Origin: Streptomyces alanosinicus
GTDB taxonomy: Bacteria; Actinomycetota; Actinomycetes; Streptomycetales; Streptomycetaceae
Direction of reading: 5' to 3'
Assembly: GCF_014650595.1 (NCBI RefSeq)
Contig: NZ_BMVG01000001.1
Location: forward strand, 1,116,001 to 1,180,000
DNA length: 64,000 nt
The notes below the pieces were generated by a model, which worked only from the letters and a program-made list of their open reading frames with translations, ran no database searches and was not told where the DNA came from. Positions 1 to 9,212 of the stretch are shown piece after piece. Each line of letters begins with the position of its first letter. Position 1 is the stretch's first letter. Position numbers and translations under genes: made by a program.

Positions 1-3000
1 GCATATCCCCAGGCACGTACGTCCGGTGAGCCGATCCTCGCCACGAGCCGCTCGGCCTCCTCGGCCCGGCCCGTGCGGGCGAGCGCCGCGGCGAAGACCG
101 CGAGGCGCTCCTCCTCGGCACCGTAGGCGGCCCTGCGCACCTGCTGGGCCTGGTCGAGCAGGCGCAGACAGCGCGCCTCGTCGCGGTCGGCGAAGTGGCG
201 GGCCAGGGCCGCGTACGCGCCGGCGACCGCCATCGGCCGGGCCTGTGTCGAGGCGCCCAGCAGTGCCTCCAGCCGATCGGCGGCGTCGGCCTCGGCCAGC
301 AGACCGGCGACGCGTGTGGGGGTGGAGTCGTCCTCGTCGAAGGCGAACTCCTGGGCGGCCACCAGCGCGTTCCATGCCTGCTCGGCTCTGCCCGCTCGGG
401 CATGTCCTTCCGCGATCACGGACCATGGGTTTCCCAGGACCGGGGCCAACTCCCGTGGCCCCCTTGCCGAGATTTCGTGCGCGAGCGGCTCGGCATCGTC
501 CGCCCGGCCCGCCGCGACGAGTGCGCGCACGGCGTGGAACCCCTCCTGCCAGGTACTCAGGCGCTCCGGGGCCCGCAGCAGCCCGTCGGCATGGGACAGG
601 GCGAGCCGGGTGCGGCGTGCCGCCTGATGGGGTCGAGCCCGGCGCAGGGCCTCTTCGGCCGCCTCGGGAAGTTCGGCCGGGTCTGCGTGGCACAGGGCGA
701 GTTCCGCCGCGAAGTCGTAGAGCCGTGCTGCCCGGCCCGGCTCCTCGATCCGCTCCCATGCGTCGGCGACCGATGCCAGCACATGGATCTGGACGGCCGG
801 GAACACGCTCTGCTCCTCGGCCCATGCCTCCGCCTGGTCCAGCAGTTCGACGGCGGACGGCCGGTCGCCCAGCGCCGTGGCGGTCCGGACGTAGGCCGGG
901 ACGACGCTCCCGGAATCGTCGGCGTGGTGCAGCAGCGACAGTTCACGGAGCCTGCGCAGGCTCTCCGTCCGGTTCCCCAGCAGTGCCAGCACCGTGGCCA
1001 CCTGCCCACGGGCCCACAGACCCTGGCCGTCGTCGTGGTGCCGGCCCTCCTCGTCGATCATCGGCTCTGTCAGTTCCACGGCCTCCTCCGCCAGGTCCAC
1101 CGCCCGTGTGTCGCCCGCCTCGGCGAGGACGCGGGCCACGCGGACGAGTGCGTACGCCCGGTCCTGGGGCCGGAAGACGCTGCGCGCCAGACCGATCGCC
1201 TGCCGGATGCGGCCGAGACGCGCGTACACCTCCGGAATGGCCGGATGCAGCGACTCGTTGGTGCGCGCCACGAGGTCCTCGGCGATCGCCAGCGCCGCCA
1301 GCGCGCCCAGGTCGCCGGGGTCGGCCCGGTGGACGTTCTCCCGTGCCGCCGCGATCTCCGCGAGGCATGCGGCGTCGCTGCCGGTGAGCTGACGCAGCCG
1401 CTCGCGGCGCCCGGCGTCCGTGGCGAGCCGTGCGGTGCGGTCGGTTTCTCCGAGGTGCGCGAGGAGGCGGCCGTACGGCTGGAGCAGGTACGGCGGGGTG
1501 TGCTCCGGCCAGCCCTGTCGTTCGTAGGTCTCGGCCCAGGTGTGCAGCCGCTCCAGGTACGCGGCCGTGTCGGGGCCGAGTTCGTCCTGCGCCGCGGCCA
1601 GCAGGGTCTCGTGCGCGAAGAGGTAGCCGCGGCTGGAGGCGTACAGCGTCACTCCGCTGGTGTGTCCGTAGCCGTAGCCGTCGATGCCGGAGCTGTCTCC
1701 GCCGCCGCCCCCGACGTTCACATCGCCCCGCAGCCGCAGAATGCGGCCGAACGCGCTGCCCAGCCGTCCGCGCAGCTCGTAGGCCGGTTTCTCGATGAGT
1801 TCTCGCAGGTCGTCGAGGGTGAGGGCGCCGCGGGCGGCGGTCAGCAGGCCGACCAGGTCGCGTTGCAGACGGTCGCCGGACAGGGCCTGCTGGAGGTCGT
1901 ACTTCGCCTCGTGCTCGGTGTGCCGGGCCGCGGCGGCGGGAGCCAGCTTCTCCGTCCGGCAGTGGCGCAGCGGATGTGCGCCGCCGACGTCGGCCGGGAT
2001 GCCGGGGTTGGTCCGGCTGGTCACCAGGACGCGGACACCCGCCGGTGGCCGCTCCGGCAGCAGCGAGGCGATGCTCGTGCCACTGCCGCCGGGCCCGAGG
2101 GACTGGTCCTCGTCGAGGCCGTCGACGACGAGGAGCAGGGTGCCGCCCCGCTCGGCCACCCGTTCGGCGGCCTGGCGCAGCAGCAGCCGGCGTTCGCCGT
2201 CGCGGGCCATGGCGGAGGCGTTGCGGACCGGTTCCCGGCCGGCGATGGTGGCGAGCTGGTCGATGACCGCTTCCGTGTACGCCGCGCCGTCCGACTGGCC
2301 GGCGTAGCGGGCGGTGATGAAGAACCAGACGGGTACGACACCGCGGGGCGGGTGCAGGGCGAACCAGGCCGCGAGGGCGGTCTTGCCCGCCCAGGGCGGG
2401 GCCTGGAGCCAGCGGTAGGGCTCGGCGCCGGCGCAGAAGGAGAGCAGGTCGTCCAGCTCGGTCCGTCTGTCCTCCAGCTGCTGCGGTGCGATGTCGGCGA
2501 GCTGGGCGCGGTAGATCTCCTGGACCAGGTCGGAGCCGCCGAGCGGTGTGGTGGCGGGCAGCGCGGAGCAGCGCAGTTCGCGGCCGAGCAGTTCTTCCAG
2601 AACGGATCGTTCCGGCGCGTCCAGACCGTCGGCCCAGCGGTCGACGCGGCTTGCGGCGAGGCGTCCCGGTCCGTCGCCGCGGTGATGGCGGGCGACGACG
2701 CCGACGAGCCGGCCGGCGGCGAAGACGGGTGCCCCGGACATGCCTTCCCACGGGCTGCGCTCGGGGTCCGGGTCGTCGGGGGGCGCCGACGCGACGGCGA
2801 GGTCGAGGGTCCCCTCGCGCCGGTTGGAGAGAACGGCGCAGGTGGCTCGTACGTGCTCGGCGTCCCGGAAACGTGAACCGGCATCGTCCGCGCGGAGCTT
2901 GAAGCGGGGGAAGCCGAGGGTGGTACAGGTCAGCACCGCGTCCAGCTCGCCGATCCGGCCGTAGGAGACCGGCGGGACCTCTTCCTTCGGCAGGGTCGAC

Positions 3001-3263
3001 TCCGTCGGCCCCAAGGCGAGGAGCGCGATGTCGATGCCCTGGTGCCGCCAGAGCACCGTCGCCTCGGTGGTCCGCTCCTCGGGGCGGTCGGCCTGGAAAC
3101 GGGCCCGGATCCGCGCGGCGCCGTCGACCACGTGCGCGGCGGTCAGGATCAGCTTCGCCGAGACGAGGTATCCGGTCCCGCGCCGGCCCCCGCCCTCCGG
3201 CAGGCTGACGATGATCTCGGCGACCCGCTCCGGCCGAAGACCGGGTTCAGCGCTCGCCGTCAA
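1..3263 (-). CDS. Trypsin-like protease / P-loop NTPase / TPR protein, 3' end outside window
   Basis: Multidomain protein with about 1,087 codons visible and no stop before the window edge. The N-terminal trypsin-like fold shows His44 (TAAHVVDG), Asp78 (QGIDIALL) and Ser176 (GMSGAP). A P-loop NTPase of STAND type follows, with Walker A at APPWAGKT (Lys294) and Walker B at LLLVVDGLDED near 375. The rest is alpha-helical repeats rich in A-x-x-L-A patterns, as in TPR arrays. The only sensible start is TTG at 3263, because in-frame stops lie just upstream; it overlaps the preceding gene's stop by 17 bp, so the two are probably translationally coupled. The architecture fits a regulated protease switched by an NTPase sensor. 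The target is unknown. The trypsin and NTPase calls are firm; the defence role is inference. Confidence 0.85.
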   Translation of the reverse strand, partial: MTASAEPGLRPERVAEIIVSLPEGGGRRGTGYLVSAKLILTAAHVVDGAARIRARFQADRPEERTTEATVLWRHQGIDIALLALGPTESTLPKEEVPPVSYGRIGELDAVLTCTTLGFPRFKLRADDAGSRFRDAEHVRATCAVLSNRREGTLDLAVASAPPDDPDPERSPWEGMSGAPVFAAGRLVGVVARHHRGDGPGRLAASRVDRWADGLDAPERSVLEELLGRELRCSALPATTPLGGSDLVQEIYRAQLADIAPQQLEDRRTELDDLLSFCAGAEPYRWLQAPPWAGKTALAAWFALHPPRGVVPVWFFITARYAGQSDGAAYTEAVIDQLATIAGREPVRNASAMARDGERRLLLRQAAERVAERGGTLLLVVDGLDEDQSLGPGGSGTSIASLLPERPPAGVRVLVTSRTNPGIPADVGGAHPLRHCRTEKLAPAAAARHTEHEAKYDLQQALSGDRLQRDLVGLLTAARGALTLDDLRELIEKPAYELRGRLGSAFGRILRLRGDVNVGGGGGDSSGIDGYGYGHTSGVTLYASSRGYLFAHETLLAAAQDELGPDTAAYLERLHTWAETYERQGWPEHTPPYLLQPYGRLLAHLGETDRTARLATDAGRRERLRQLTGSDAACLAEIAAARENVHRADPGDLGALAALAIAEDLVARTNESLHPAIPEVYARLGRIRQAIGLARSVFRPQDRAYALVRVARVLAEAGDTRAVDLAEEAVELTEPMIDEEGRHHDDGQGLWARGQVATVLALLGNRTESLRRLRELSLLHHADDSGSVVPAYVRTATALGDRPSAVELLDQAEAWAEEQSVFPAVQIHVLASVADAWERIEEPGRAARLYDFAAELALCHADPAELPEAAEEALRRARPHQAARRTRLALSHADGLLRAPERLSTWQEGFHAVRALVAAGRADDAEPLAHEISARGPRELAPVLGNPWSVIAEGHARAGRAEQAWNALVAAQEFAFDEDDSTPTRVAGLLAEADAADRLEALLGASTQARPMAVAGAYAALARHFADRDEARCLRLLDQAQQVRRAAYGAEEERLAVFAAALARTGRAEEAERLVARIGSPDVRAWGY

Positions 3264-3558
3264 CCTCGCCGCCCGCGATCAGAACGGGCCGGACCGGGCC
3301 GCCGTCCGCCGGGACGGCCTGCGGGGTCAGGGTGACCTTGATCCGCTGGGTCTGCGCCTGTGCGTACTTGCCGTTGGCGCCGGCGTCGACCACCCACAGC
3401 CGCACCTTGGTGTCCGCGCCCGCCTCGCGTGTGACCGCGACGGTCGCCTCGACCTCCACCGGGCCCAGTTCGAAGCGTACGAACTGCCCGTCCCCGTCCG
3501 CCACGGCAGACGTCAGCTGCGCCCTCAACTCGCGGATCATGTCGGACAGTTCGATCAC
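3247..3558 (-). CDS. Small trypco2-like protein paired with the trypsin-NTPase
   Basis: 103-aa protein starting at GTG 3558, chosen over the longer upstream reading because GAGGGGG sits 5 bases before it. An N-terminal helix (IELSDMIRELRAQL) is followed by a beta-rich region (RFELGPVEVEATVAV, KVRLWVVDAGAN, RIKVTLTP). This is the pattern of the trypsin-co-occurring domain (trypco2), a family found next to trypsin-like/NTPase genes in actinomycetes. Its 3' end overlaps the protease gene start. A partner, sensor or gatekeeper role is suggested by family context only; no catalytic residues are visible. The family call rests on sequence pattern and neighbour, not on a search. Confidence 0.7.
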   Translation of the reverse strand: MIELSDMIRELRAQLTSAVADGDGQFVRFELGPVEVEATVAVTREAGADTKVRLWVVDAGANGKYAQAQTQRIKVTLTPQAVPADGGPVRPVLIAGGEVDGER

Positions 3559-3620
3559 TGCGCCCCCTCGTGCCCCGGATGCTCCGATGCTACCGGCCAT
3601 CCGGGGCCACGCCAGGGCTC

Positions 3621-4217
3621 TCAGGAGCCGTACAGCTCGGTCATCTCGGTGAGCTTGCCGGCGCTGTTGACGACCACGTCGTAGAAGTTCTCGCCGTAAC
3701 AGTCGCTGGTGTCGGCGGGCGTGCCGGTGTCCTGCGCGGTGCCGTCGGCGCAGATGCGGACGTGCTCGATGCCGCCGCCCGCGGCGGTCATCTTCGCCGG
3801 GCCCTTCTTCTTCACATGGAGGACGTAGATGGGCGTGGCGCCGGAGGCGACCGTGTACTCGTGCTCCTTCCCCTTCGCCTGGTAGAAGGCGCCCTCGTCA
3901 GGGTTGCAGTTCTGGGTGGCGTCCTTGGTGGTGAGGGTGTTCATGGCGCCTGAGACGCTCTCGACCTGGACGTACTTGTGGCCCGGGGCCAGGGTGTGGC
4001 AGGCGCTCTTGGCACCGCCCTTGTCGCTGCCCTTGCCGCTGCCCTTGCCGCTGCCCTTGTCGCTGTCCTGGCCGCCGGCCTTGCCGGCGTGGCTCGCGGT
4101 GGCGGAAGGGGTGACGGCGGCGCCGGCGTCGGTGCCGTCGTCGGGCTGGCAGGCGGTCAGCGTGAGCGCGGCACAGGCGAGCACGGTGGTGACCAGGGCA
4201 TGGCGAATGGACGTCAC
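3621..4217 (-). CDS. Secreted lipoprotein of unknown function
   Basis: 198-aa protein starting at GTG 4217, preceded by GGGGGA at good spacing. The signal peptide has a positively charged start (TSIRH), a hydrophobic core and a lipobox ending LTAC with Cys23, so it is probably lipid-anchored outside the membrane. A low-complexity linker of GSGKGSDKG repeats lies near residues 55-75. The C-terminal domain has four Cys (SACHTL, QNCNPD, RICADG, SDCYGEN), possibly two disulfides, and ends in TEMTELYGS. No enzyme motif is recognised. It stands alone between the trypco2 pair and the chitinase. Confidence 0.8.
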   Translation of the reverse strand: MTSIRHALVTTVLACAALTLTACQPDDGTDAGAAVTPSATASHAGKAGGQDSDKGSGKGSGKGSDKGGAKSACHTLAPGHKYVQVESVSGAMNTLTTKDATQNCNPDEGAFYQAKGKEHEYTVASGATPIYVLHVKKKGPAKMTAAGGGIEHVRICADGTAQDTGTPADTSDCYGENFYDVVVNSAGKLTEMTELYGS

Positions 4218-4387
4218 GATTCCCCCGAAGTGGTGCGGCCCGGACGCGGGCGCCCGGGCGGATGACATGTGAAAGGGGCTGTGCGTCGCTGTGACCGACG
4301 ACGTCCGCCCCGGGGCGAAGATCGCCCGGGCCGGAACTATATAGGCATGTGCATGCAGATCTGACGTCGGAGACGGTGCGCGGCGTG

Positions 4388-5860
4388 TCAGTTGAAGGCG
4401 CCGAAGGCCTTCGAGAAGGCGTTCTTGTCCTGGACGATCGAACTGCAGGTCGGGTCGGCGGAGTTCTTCGCGCCGCCGTCGCACTGCTTGTCGCGGGCCG
4501 CGGACCACATCGACAGGCCGCCGAGGCCCTTGGACTTGGCGAAGTCCACCAGCTGGGTGGCGTCGTCCACCTTGAAGACCTCGGAGGAGACGTCGTTGAC
4601 GCCGATCATCGGGGTCACCGCGACCGCCTTCCAGGCGGCGGAGTCGGACAGGCCGAGGACGCCCTTGATCTGGGCCTGGGTGGCGGTGGCGGCCTGCTGG
4701 GCGTAGCCGCCCATGTCGCCGCTGTAGGAGGCGCCGTAGTCCATCGCCATGATGTTGACGGTGGAGATCCTGGCGCCGTTGGACTTGGCGTTGGACAGCA
4801 GGTTCACGCCGTCCTGGGTGAGGCCCTCGGGCATCACCGGGAGGGTGAAGGAGACGTCCAGGTCCGGGTGCTGTGCCTGGAGCTTCGCTATCGCCTTGGC
4901 CCGCAGGGTGTTGGCCGCCGTGTTCGGCAGTGCCCCGCCCTCGACGTCGAAGTCGACCTTGGTCAGCTTGAAGGCGTCGACCGCCTTGCCGTAGGCCGCC
5001 GCCAGCGCGTCGGCGGAGGAGCAGGTGGTGGCCAGCTCCGATCCGGAGGCGCCGCCGAAGGAGACCCGGACGTCACCGCCCTTGGCACGCAGGGCACCGA
5101 TCTGCTTGGCCACCGCGTCGCCGTTCAGGTCGGTCACACCGCCCCACTTGGGGGTGCAGCCGCCGCCGTCGGTGACGAAGGCGAGGTTGTAGTTCTTCAC
5201 TCCGGTCGCGTCGGCCGCGCCGACCAGGTCGAAGGCCGGGTAGAGGGAGGTGTCGACGTACGGGGCGAAGCCGCCGGCGGCCTTGGTGCCGCTGCCGCTG
5301 CCGGTGGTCTGGCTGGCGGTCGGGGTCGGGGTGACGGTCCTGGTCGGGGTGGGCGTGGCGCTCTTGCCCGGCGTGCCGGTCGGGGCCGGCGACTGCGTCC
5401 TGGTGGGCCGGCCGCTCGGCTCGGGGGTGGCGCCGCCGTCCGCGGAGCACGCGGAGTTGTCGATACGACAGCCCGTCGGGGCGCCGCCGCCGTCGACGAC
5501 GAAGCCGACGGTCACCGACTTGCCCGGGGCGAGGCCCGCGGTGTCCCACTTGGGGGGCTTCACGGTGACGTGCGAACCGCTGACGCTCGACTCGCCGTTC
5601 CACAGCGAGCTGAGCTTGGCGCCCGCCGGGAGGTCGAACTGGAGAGTCCAGGTCTTCTCCTGCCGGCTGCTGTTGTTGGTGACGACGTACTGGCCGGTGT
5701 AGCCGGTCGACCAGTCGCTGGTCCTGGTGTACGCGGCGTTCACGCCGGCGGCATTGGCGGTGCCGGTGAGCAGGACCGCGCCGCCCCCGACGACGGCCGC
5801 GGCCACGAGACCGCCTATCGCCTTGTTCCTGCCACTGATCCTGCGCCGGTGCGTGCTCAT
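4388..5860 (-). CDS. Secreted family 18 chitinase with cellulose-binding-type (CBM2) domain
   Basis: 490-aa extracellular chitinase. A signal peptide ends near TANAAG (about residue 37). A CBM2-like module follows to about residue 137, with Trp residues and a Cys pair (GCRIDNSAC) at its end. A Pro/Thr linker spans about 140-195, then a GH18 catalytic barrel runs to the C-terminus. The active-site strand reads KVDFDVEGG, giving the D-x-D-x-E core with Glu as the acid/base; the first Asp of the longer classical motif is absent, as in the PF-ChiA-like GH18 subgroup. It should cleave chitin beta-1,4 links. A DasR-like operator about 137 bp upstream suggests N-acetylglucosamine-responsive control. 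Confidence 0.92.
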   Translation of the reverse strand: MSTHRRRISGRNKAIGGLVAAAVVGGGAVLLTGTANAAGVNAAYTRTSDWSTGYTGQYVVTNNSSRQEKTWTLQFDLPAGAKLSSLWNGESSVSGSHVTVKPPKWDTAGLAPGKSVTVGFVVDGGGAPTGCRIDNSACSADGGATPEPSGRPTRTQSPAPTGTPGKSATPTPTRTVTPTPTASQTTGSGSGTKAAGGFAPYVDTSLYPAFDLVGAADATGVKNYNLAFVTDGGGCTPKWGGVTDLNGDAVAKQIGALRAKGGDVRVSFGGASGSELATTCSSADALAAAYGKAVDAFKLTKVDFDVEGGALPNTAANTLRAKAIAKLQAQHPDLDVSFTLPVMPEGLTQDGVNLLSNAKSNGARISTVNIMAMDYGASYSGDMGGYAQQAATATQAQIKGVLGLSDSAAWKAVAVTPMIGVNDVSSEVFKVDDATQLVDFAKSKGLGGLSMWSAARDKQCDGGAKNSADPTCSSIVQDKNAFSKAFGAFN

Positions 5861-5992
5861 GCGTGTGCCTGCCTTCGCTGTTCACGGGGGTGGGGTGCGT
5901 CAGCACGCTAGCGATCCGGAATCGGGCAAAACACTTGATCGGGACGGCCCTTGCAGACCTTAGGGTTCGCTTAAGGAAGGGATCGGGGACGA

Positions 5993-7384
5993 TTAATGGT
6001 CGAGACCAGCGGGGACCGGTTTGCCCGACCGGCGTCTTCGCACCGCTCCCCGGTGCCCACGCCCGACCGGCCCGCGCCCGTCCAGCTGGAACCAGATCCG
6101 CACCTCGGCACCGCCCAGCACCGAGGCGCCGAGCCGGACGTCCCCGCCGGTGGACTCGGCCAGCCGGCGCACGATGTCCAGTCCGAGCCCGGTCGAACCC
6201 GCGCTCCCGGAGCCGCGGCCACGCGCCATCGCCGCGTCCGGGTCGGGTATGCCGGGGCCCGCGTCGGAGACCAGCACGATCACCGCGTCCTCGCCGTTGT
6301 GCACATCGACCGCGAAGGCGGTGCCCTCGGCGGTGTGCCGGAAGACATTGCCGAGCAGGGCGTCGAGGGCCGCGGCCAGGTCGGCGCGGGCCACCGGTAT
6401 GCGCACCGGCCGCTCCGCACCGGCCACCCGCCATTTACGGCCCTCGTCCTCGGCGAGCGCGGACCAGAACTCCATCCGCTCGCGGACCACTTCGGCCGCG
6501 TCGCACCCGGCACCGGGCCCGGCCGCGACCGTCTGCGGCTTGGCCTGGCGGGCCGTACGGATGATGGTGTCGACCTCGCGCTCCAGCTGGGCGACGGCGG
6601 CCCGGGTCTGCTCGGCGGCCGGTCCGCCGCCGAGGGAGGCCGCGTTGAGCCGCAGGACGGTGAGCGGGGTGCGCAGCCGGTGGGAGAGGTCGGCGGCCAG
6701 CTCTCTCTCGTTGGCGAGGAGCTGGACGACCTGGTCGGCCATGGAGTTGAAGGCCACGGCCGCGAGCCGCAGTTCGGTCGGGCCGTCCTCCGGCACCCGG
6801 GCGCCCAGCCTGCCCTCGCCCAGTTCACGCGCGCCCCGGACCAGCCGCTGGGCGGGCCGCACCATGCGCACCCCGAGCCGGTCGGCGACCGCGACGGAGC
6901 CGACGATCAGCCCGAGACCGACGGCCGCGAGCACCGCCCAGGCCGTGCCCACACCGTTGGTCACCTCCGACTCGGGGACGAAGACCTCGACGACCGCGAT
7001 GGCGCCGGAGCCGAGCGCGACCGGCTGAAGCAGGGTCGAGCCGCCGGCCACGGTGGTCGTGGAGACCCGGCCCATCTTCCGCACGGCCTCGATGTCGCGG
7101 CCGGCGGCGCGCTGCCGGCCGAGGTCGAGCGCGGACCGGCCCCCGTCCGCGGGCAGATGCACGGCCATCCCGGAGTCGGCGCCGGCGGAGGCCACGACCC
7201 GCTCCAGTTTGTCCCGGTCGGTGGTGATGGACAGCGCGGGCGCGACCGCGGCGGCCTCCCGCTCGGCGTTCGAGAACGCGCGGTCACGGGCCATCTCCTT
7301 GACGACCAGGCCGAGCGGCACCGCGAAGGCGACCACGACCATGGTGGTGACCGCCAGGCAGACCTTGACCAGGGCCCACCTCAT
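5993..7384 (-). CDS. Two-component sensor histidine kinase
   Basis: 463-aa membrane kinase. A transmembrane helix near residues 7-29 and a second near 145-170 flank an extracytoplasmic sensor of about 110 residues. HAMP-like region, then the H-box DLSHRLRTPLTVL with the phospho-accepting His, the N-box NVFRHT, and G-boxes SDAGPGIP and STGLGLDIV. The ATG overlaps the response regulator stop (ATGA), so the two form an operon. The last 12 bases carry the DasR-like site of the chitinase, so the two units are packed back to back in the same direction. The signal sensed is not evident. Confidence 0.9.
   Translation of the reverse strand: MRWALVKVCLAVTTMVVVAFAVPLGLVVKEMARDRAFSNAEREAAAVAPALSITTDRDKLERVVASAGADSGMAVHLPADGGRSALDLGRQRAAGRDIEAVRKMGRVSTTTVAGGSTLLQPVALGSGAIAVVEVFVPESEVTNGVGTAWAVLAAVGLGLIVGSVAVADRLGVRMVRPAQRLVRGARELGEGRLGARVPEDGPTELRLAAVAFNSMADQVVQLLANERELAADLSHRLRTPLTVLRLNAASLGGGPAAEQTRAAVAQLEREVDTIIRTARQAKPQTVAAGPGAGCDAAEVVRERMEFWSALAEDEGRKWRVAGAERPVRIPVARADLAAALDALLGNVFRHTAEGTAFAVDVHNGEDAVIVLVSDAGPGIPDPDAAMARGRGSGSAGSTGLGLDIVRRLAESTGGDVRLGASVLGGAEVRIWFQLDGRGPVGRGHRGAVRRRRSGKPVPAGLDH
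5997..6008. promoter_or_regulatory. DasR-like dre site upstream of the chitinase
   Basis: The 12-mer TGGTCGAGACCA matches the streptomycete dre core TGGTCTAGACCA at 11 of 12 positions, with perfect TGGTC/GACCA arms. It lies 137 bp before the chitinase start and overlaps the last codons of the histidine kinase gene. Known dre sites of chitinase genes bind the GntR-family repressor DasR, which is released by aminosugar phosphates. The match is seen directly; binding is inferred. Confidence 0.55.
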
Positions 7385-8088
7385 CGCGCCGGCTCCCCGT
7401 CCATGGGCGGCTCCAGCTTCACGCCGACCCCCCGGAGCGTATGCAGATAGCGGGGCCGTGCGGCCGTCTCCCCCAATTTCCGGCGCAACCAGGACAGATG
7501 GACATCGATGGTCTGGTCGTCGCCGTAGGACTGCTGCCAGACCTCGGCGAGGAGTTCCTTGCGCGGGACGACCACCCCGGGCCGGCCGGCCAGGAAGGCG
7601 AGCAGATCGAACTCGCGGCGGGTGAGGTCGAGGCGGGCCCCGTCCAGCTCGGCCTGGCGGCGCAGCGGGTCGATGGTCAGGCCGCCGACGCGGAACACGG
7701 ACGAGGGCGGGGCCTCACCGCCGCCGGAGCGGGCCCGGCGCAGCACGGCCGCCATCCGTGCCGAGAGGTGCTCGACGGAGAACGGCTTGGTCAGATAGTC
7801 GTCCGCACCGGCGTTGAGCAGCCGGACGATCTCCGGCTCGTCGTCCCGGGCGGTGGCGATGATGACGGGCACGTCGGTGATGCCGCGGAGCATCTTCAGC
7901 GCCTCGGAGCCGTCCAGGTCCGGCAGTCCGAGGTCCAGGATGACCACGTCGAAACGGAAATGGGCGACCTCGCGCAGCGCCTCCAGTGCCGTACCGACGC
8001 TGCGCACGGTGTGTGCGGCGTCGGTCAGATGCCGGATGAGCGCCGAGCGTACGAACTGGTCGTCCTCGACCACGAGCACACTTGCCAT
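7381..8088 (-). CDS. OmpR/PhoB-type response regulator
   Basis: 235 aa. The receiver domain has the acidic pair at residues 9-10 (VVEDDQF), phospho-acceptor Asp52 (VILDLGLPD), Thr near 79 (IIATARDD) and Lys near 101 (LTKPFS). The C-terminal winged helix contains the typical LTRREFDLLAFLAGRPG stretch and the recognition region VDVHLSWLRRKLGE. ATG 8088 is chosen because MASVLVVEDD is the canonical receiver start; longer versions add unconserved residues. It partners the kinase encoded directly downstream and may control it, the chitinase beyond, or the divergent secreted protein. Confidence 0.93.
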   Translation of the reverse strand: MASVLVVEDDQFVRSALIRHLTDAAHTVRSVGTALEALREVAHFRFDVVILDLGLPDLDGSEALKMLRGITDVPVIIATARDDEPEIVRLLNAGADDYLTKPFSVEHLSARMAAVLRRARSGGGEAPPSSVFRVGGLTIDPLRRQAELDGARLDLTRREFDLLAFLAGRPGVVVPRKELLAEVWQQSYGDDQTIDVHLSWLRRKLGETAARPRYLHTLRGVGVKLEPPMDGEPAR

Positions 8089-8186
8089 GCGCCGCACCGT
8101 ACGCCATGCGGTCCACACCGGCGGCTGCCTGTGGATAACCCGGGGGGTGTGCGTACGGCGGTGCCCCTGAGGCAGTATGGCCCGCG

Positions 8187-8702
8187 ATGCGCAGAGGACT
8201 CGTACACGTACTGGCGTGGCTGCTCGCGACGGGAGCGGCGGTCACGCTGTCGTGGTGGGGTGTGCACACGGTGATGGCCGCGACGGCGTACGACCCGCCG
8301 CGTGCCCTGCCGATCACGGACACCGGCGCCTCGGCGCAGGGCACCCAGGCGCTGGGCTCGCCGACGCGACGGCCGTCCCCCTCGAAGCGGCCACCGGCCG
8401 GCTCGGCGGCACCGGCCCCTGCCCACACCCCCCGGACGCCGGGCCACTCGCCCAGCCCCTCCGCGTCCCCTTCCGCGTCCGGCCAGGTCAAGTCCTACGA
8501 CACCGACGGCGGCCGGGCGGTGTTCGAACTGGACGCGTCCAGCGCCACGCTGGTGTCGGCGACCCCGGGTGCCGGCTGGTCGATGCAGGTGTGGAAGACC
8601 GCGACATGGATCCGGGTGGAGTTCAGCCGGGGCACCGGCCGGGTGTCGGTGATCTGCACCTGGCACGACGGGCCGCCGCATGTGGAGGTCGGCGCCTACT
8701 GA
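8187..8702 (+). CDS. Membrane-anchored or secreted protein, unknown function
   Basis: 171 aa, divergent from the response regulator with a 98-bp shared upstream region. An N-terminal hydrophobic segment (RRGLVHVLAWLLATGAAVTLSWWG) serves as signal or anchor. A Ser/Pro-rich linker spans about residues 50-98. The C-terminal domain of about 70 residues ends in a WRVEF/VICTWHDGPP segment (residues about 135-165). No family recognised. Its position suggests a link to the two-component system, perhaps as a target or accessory sensor. Confidence 0.75.
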   Translation: MRRGLVHVLAWLLATGAAVTLSWWGVHTVMAATAYDPPRALPITDTGASAQGTQALGSPTRRPSPSKRPPAGSAAPAPAHTPRTPGHSPSPSASPSASGQVKSYDTDGGRAVFELDASSATLVSATPGAGWSMQVWKTATWIRVEFSRGTGRVSVICTWHDGPPHVEVGAY

Positions 8703-8706
8703 CAGG

Positions 8707-9051
8707 TCACTGGGCGCAGACGACGTAGACCGTTCCGGTGGCGGCCGCGCCGTTGACCCGCTGCCGTATGTCTCCCTTCCAGCCGACGGGCTTGCCGGCG
8801 GAGTTCGTGACGGGCTCGGTGCGCGCGACGTACATGCTGTTCTGCACGTCGACGCCGACGCCGCCGGTGGCCGTGTAGCCGGACGGGCAGGTGACCGTGG
8901 CGGAGCCGGTGAAGTACGTGGACCTGACGAGCGGCCTGGAGACCGCGGCACCGGCCGAGGACGAGGTGAACGAGTTGAACGCGACGAGGACGAGCAGGAC
9001 CGCGGCGACCGCGCCCAGGGCAGAGGCGGTCCGTCGGACGGCAGCGCTCAT
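8707..9051 (-). CDS. Small secreted protein
   Basis: 114 aa with a strong signal peptide (residues about 1-36, ending SSSAGAAVS). AGGAAACG precedes the ATG. The mature part of about 78 residues has two Cys (VTCPSGYTATGG and YVVCAQ at the C-terminus), likely a disulfide. The pattern is a compact beta domain, perhaps cell-surface exposed. It converges on the 8187 gene with only 4 bases between stops. No known function. Confidence 0.8.
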   Translation of the reverse strand: MSAAVRRTASALGAVAAVLLVLVAFNSFTSSSAGAAVSRPLVRSTYFTGSATVTCPSGYTATGGVGVDVQNSMYVARTEPVTNSAGKPVGWKGDIRQRVNGAAATGTVYVVCAQ

Positions 9052-9212
9052 GACCGTTTCCTTCCGATTGCTTCTGGAGGACTTCCGCGGACACTTCCGC
9101 GGAAATGGGTCACCAGATCAGCACCGGTCAGAGGGCGACACGCGGACGGCTCCTGAAATGATGTGAGTTGCATCGAAAGAGACTGTCAACGACGGGAATT
9201 TAACGACAGGGC

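Noticed and set aside
195..2876. Long plus-strand reading frame (893 aa)
   Set aside because: It is antisense to the trypsin-NTPase-TPR protein, which shows clear motifs (His44, Asp78, Ser176, Lys294); the plus frame is low-complexity Gly/Arg/Val sequence caused by GC3 bias.
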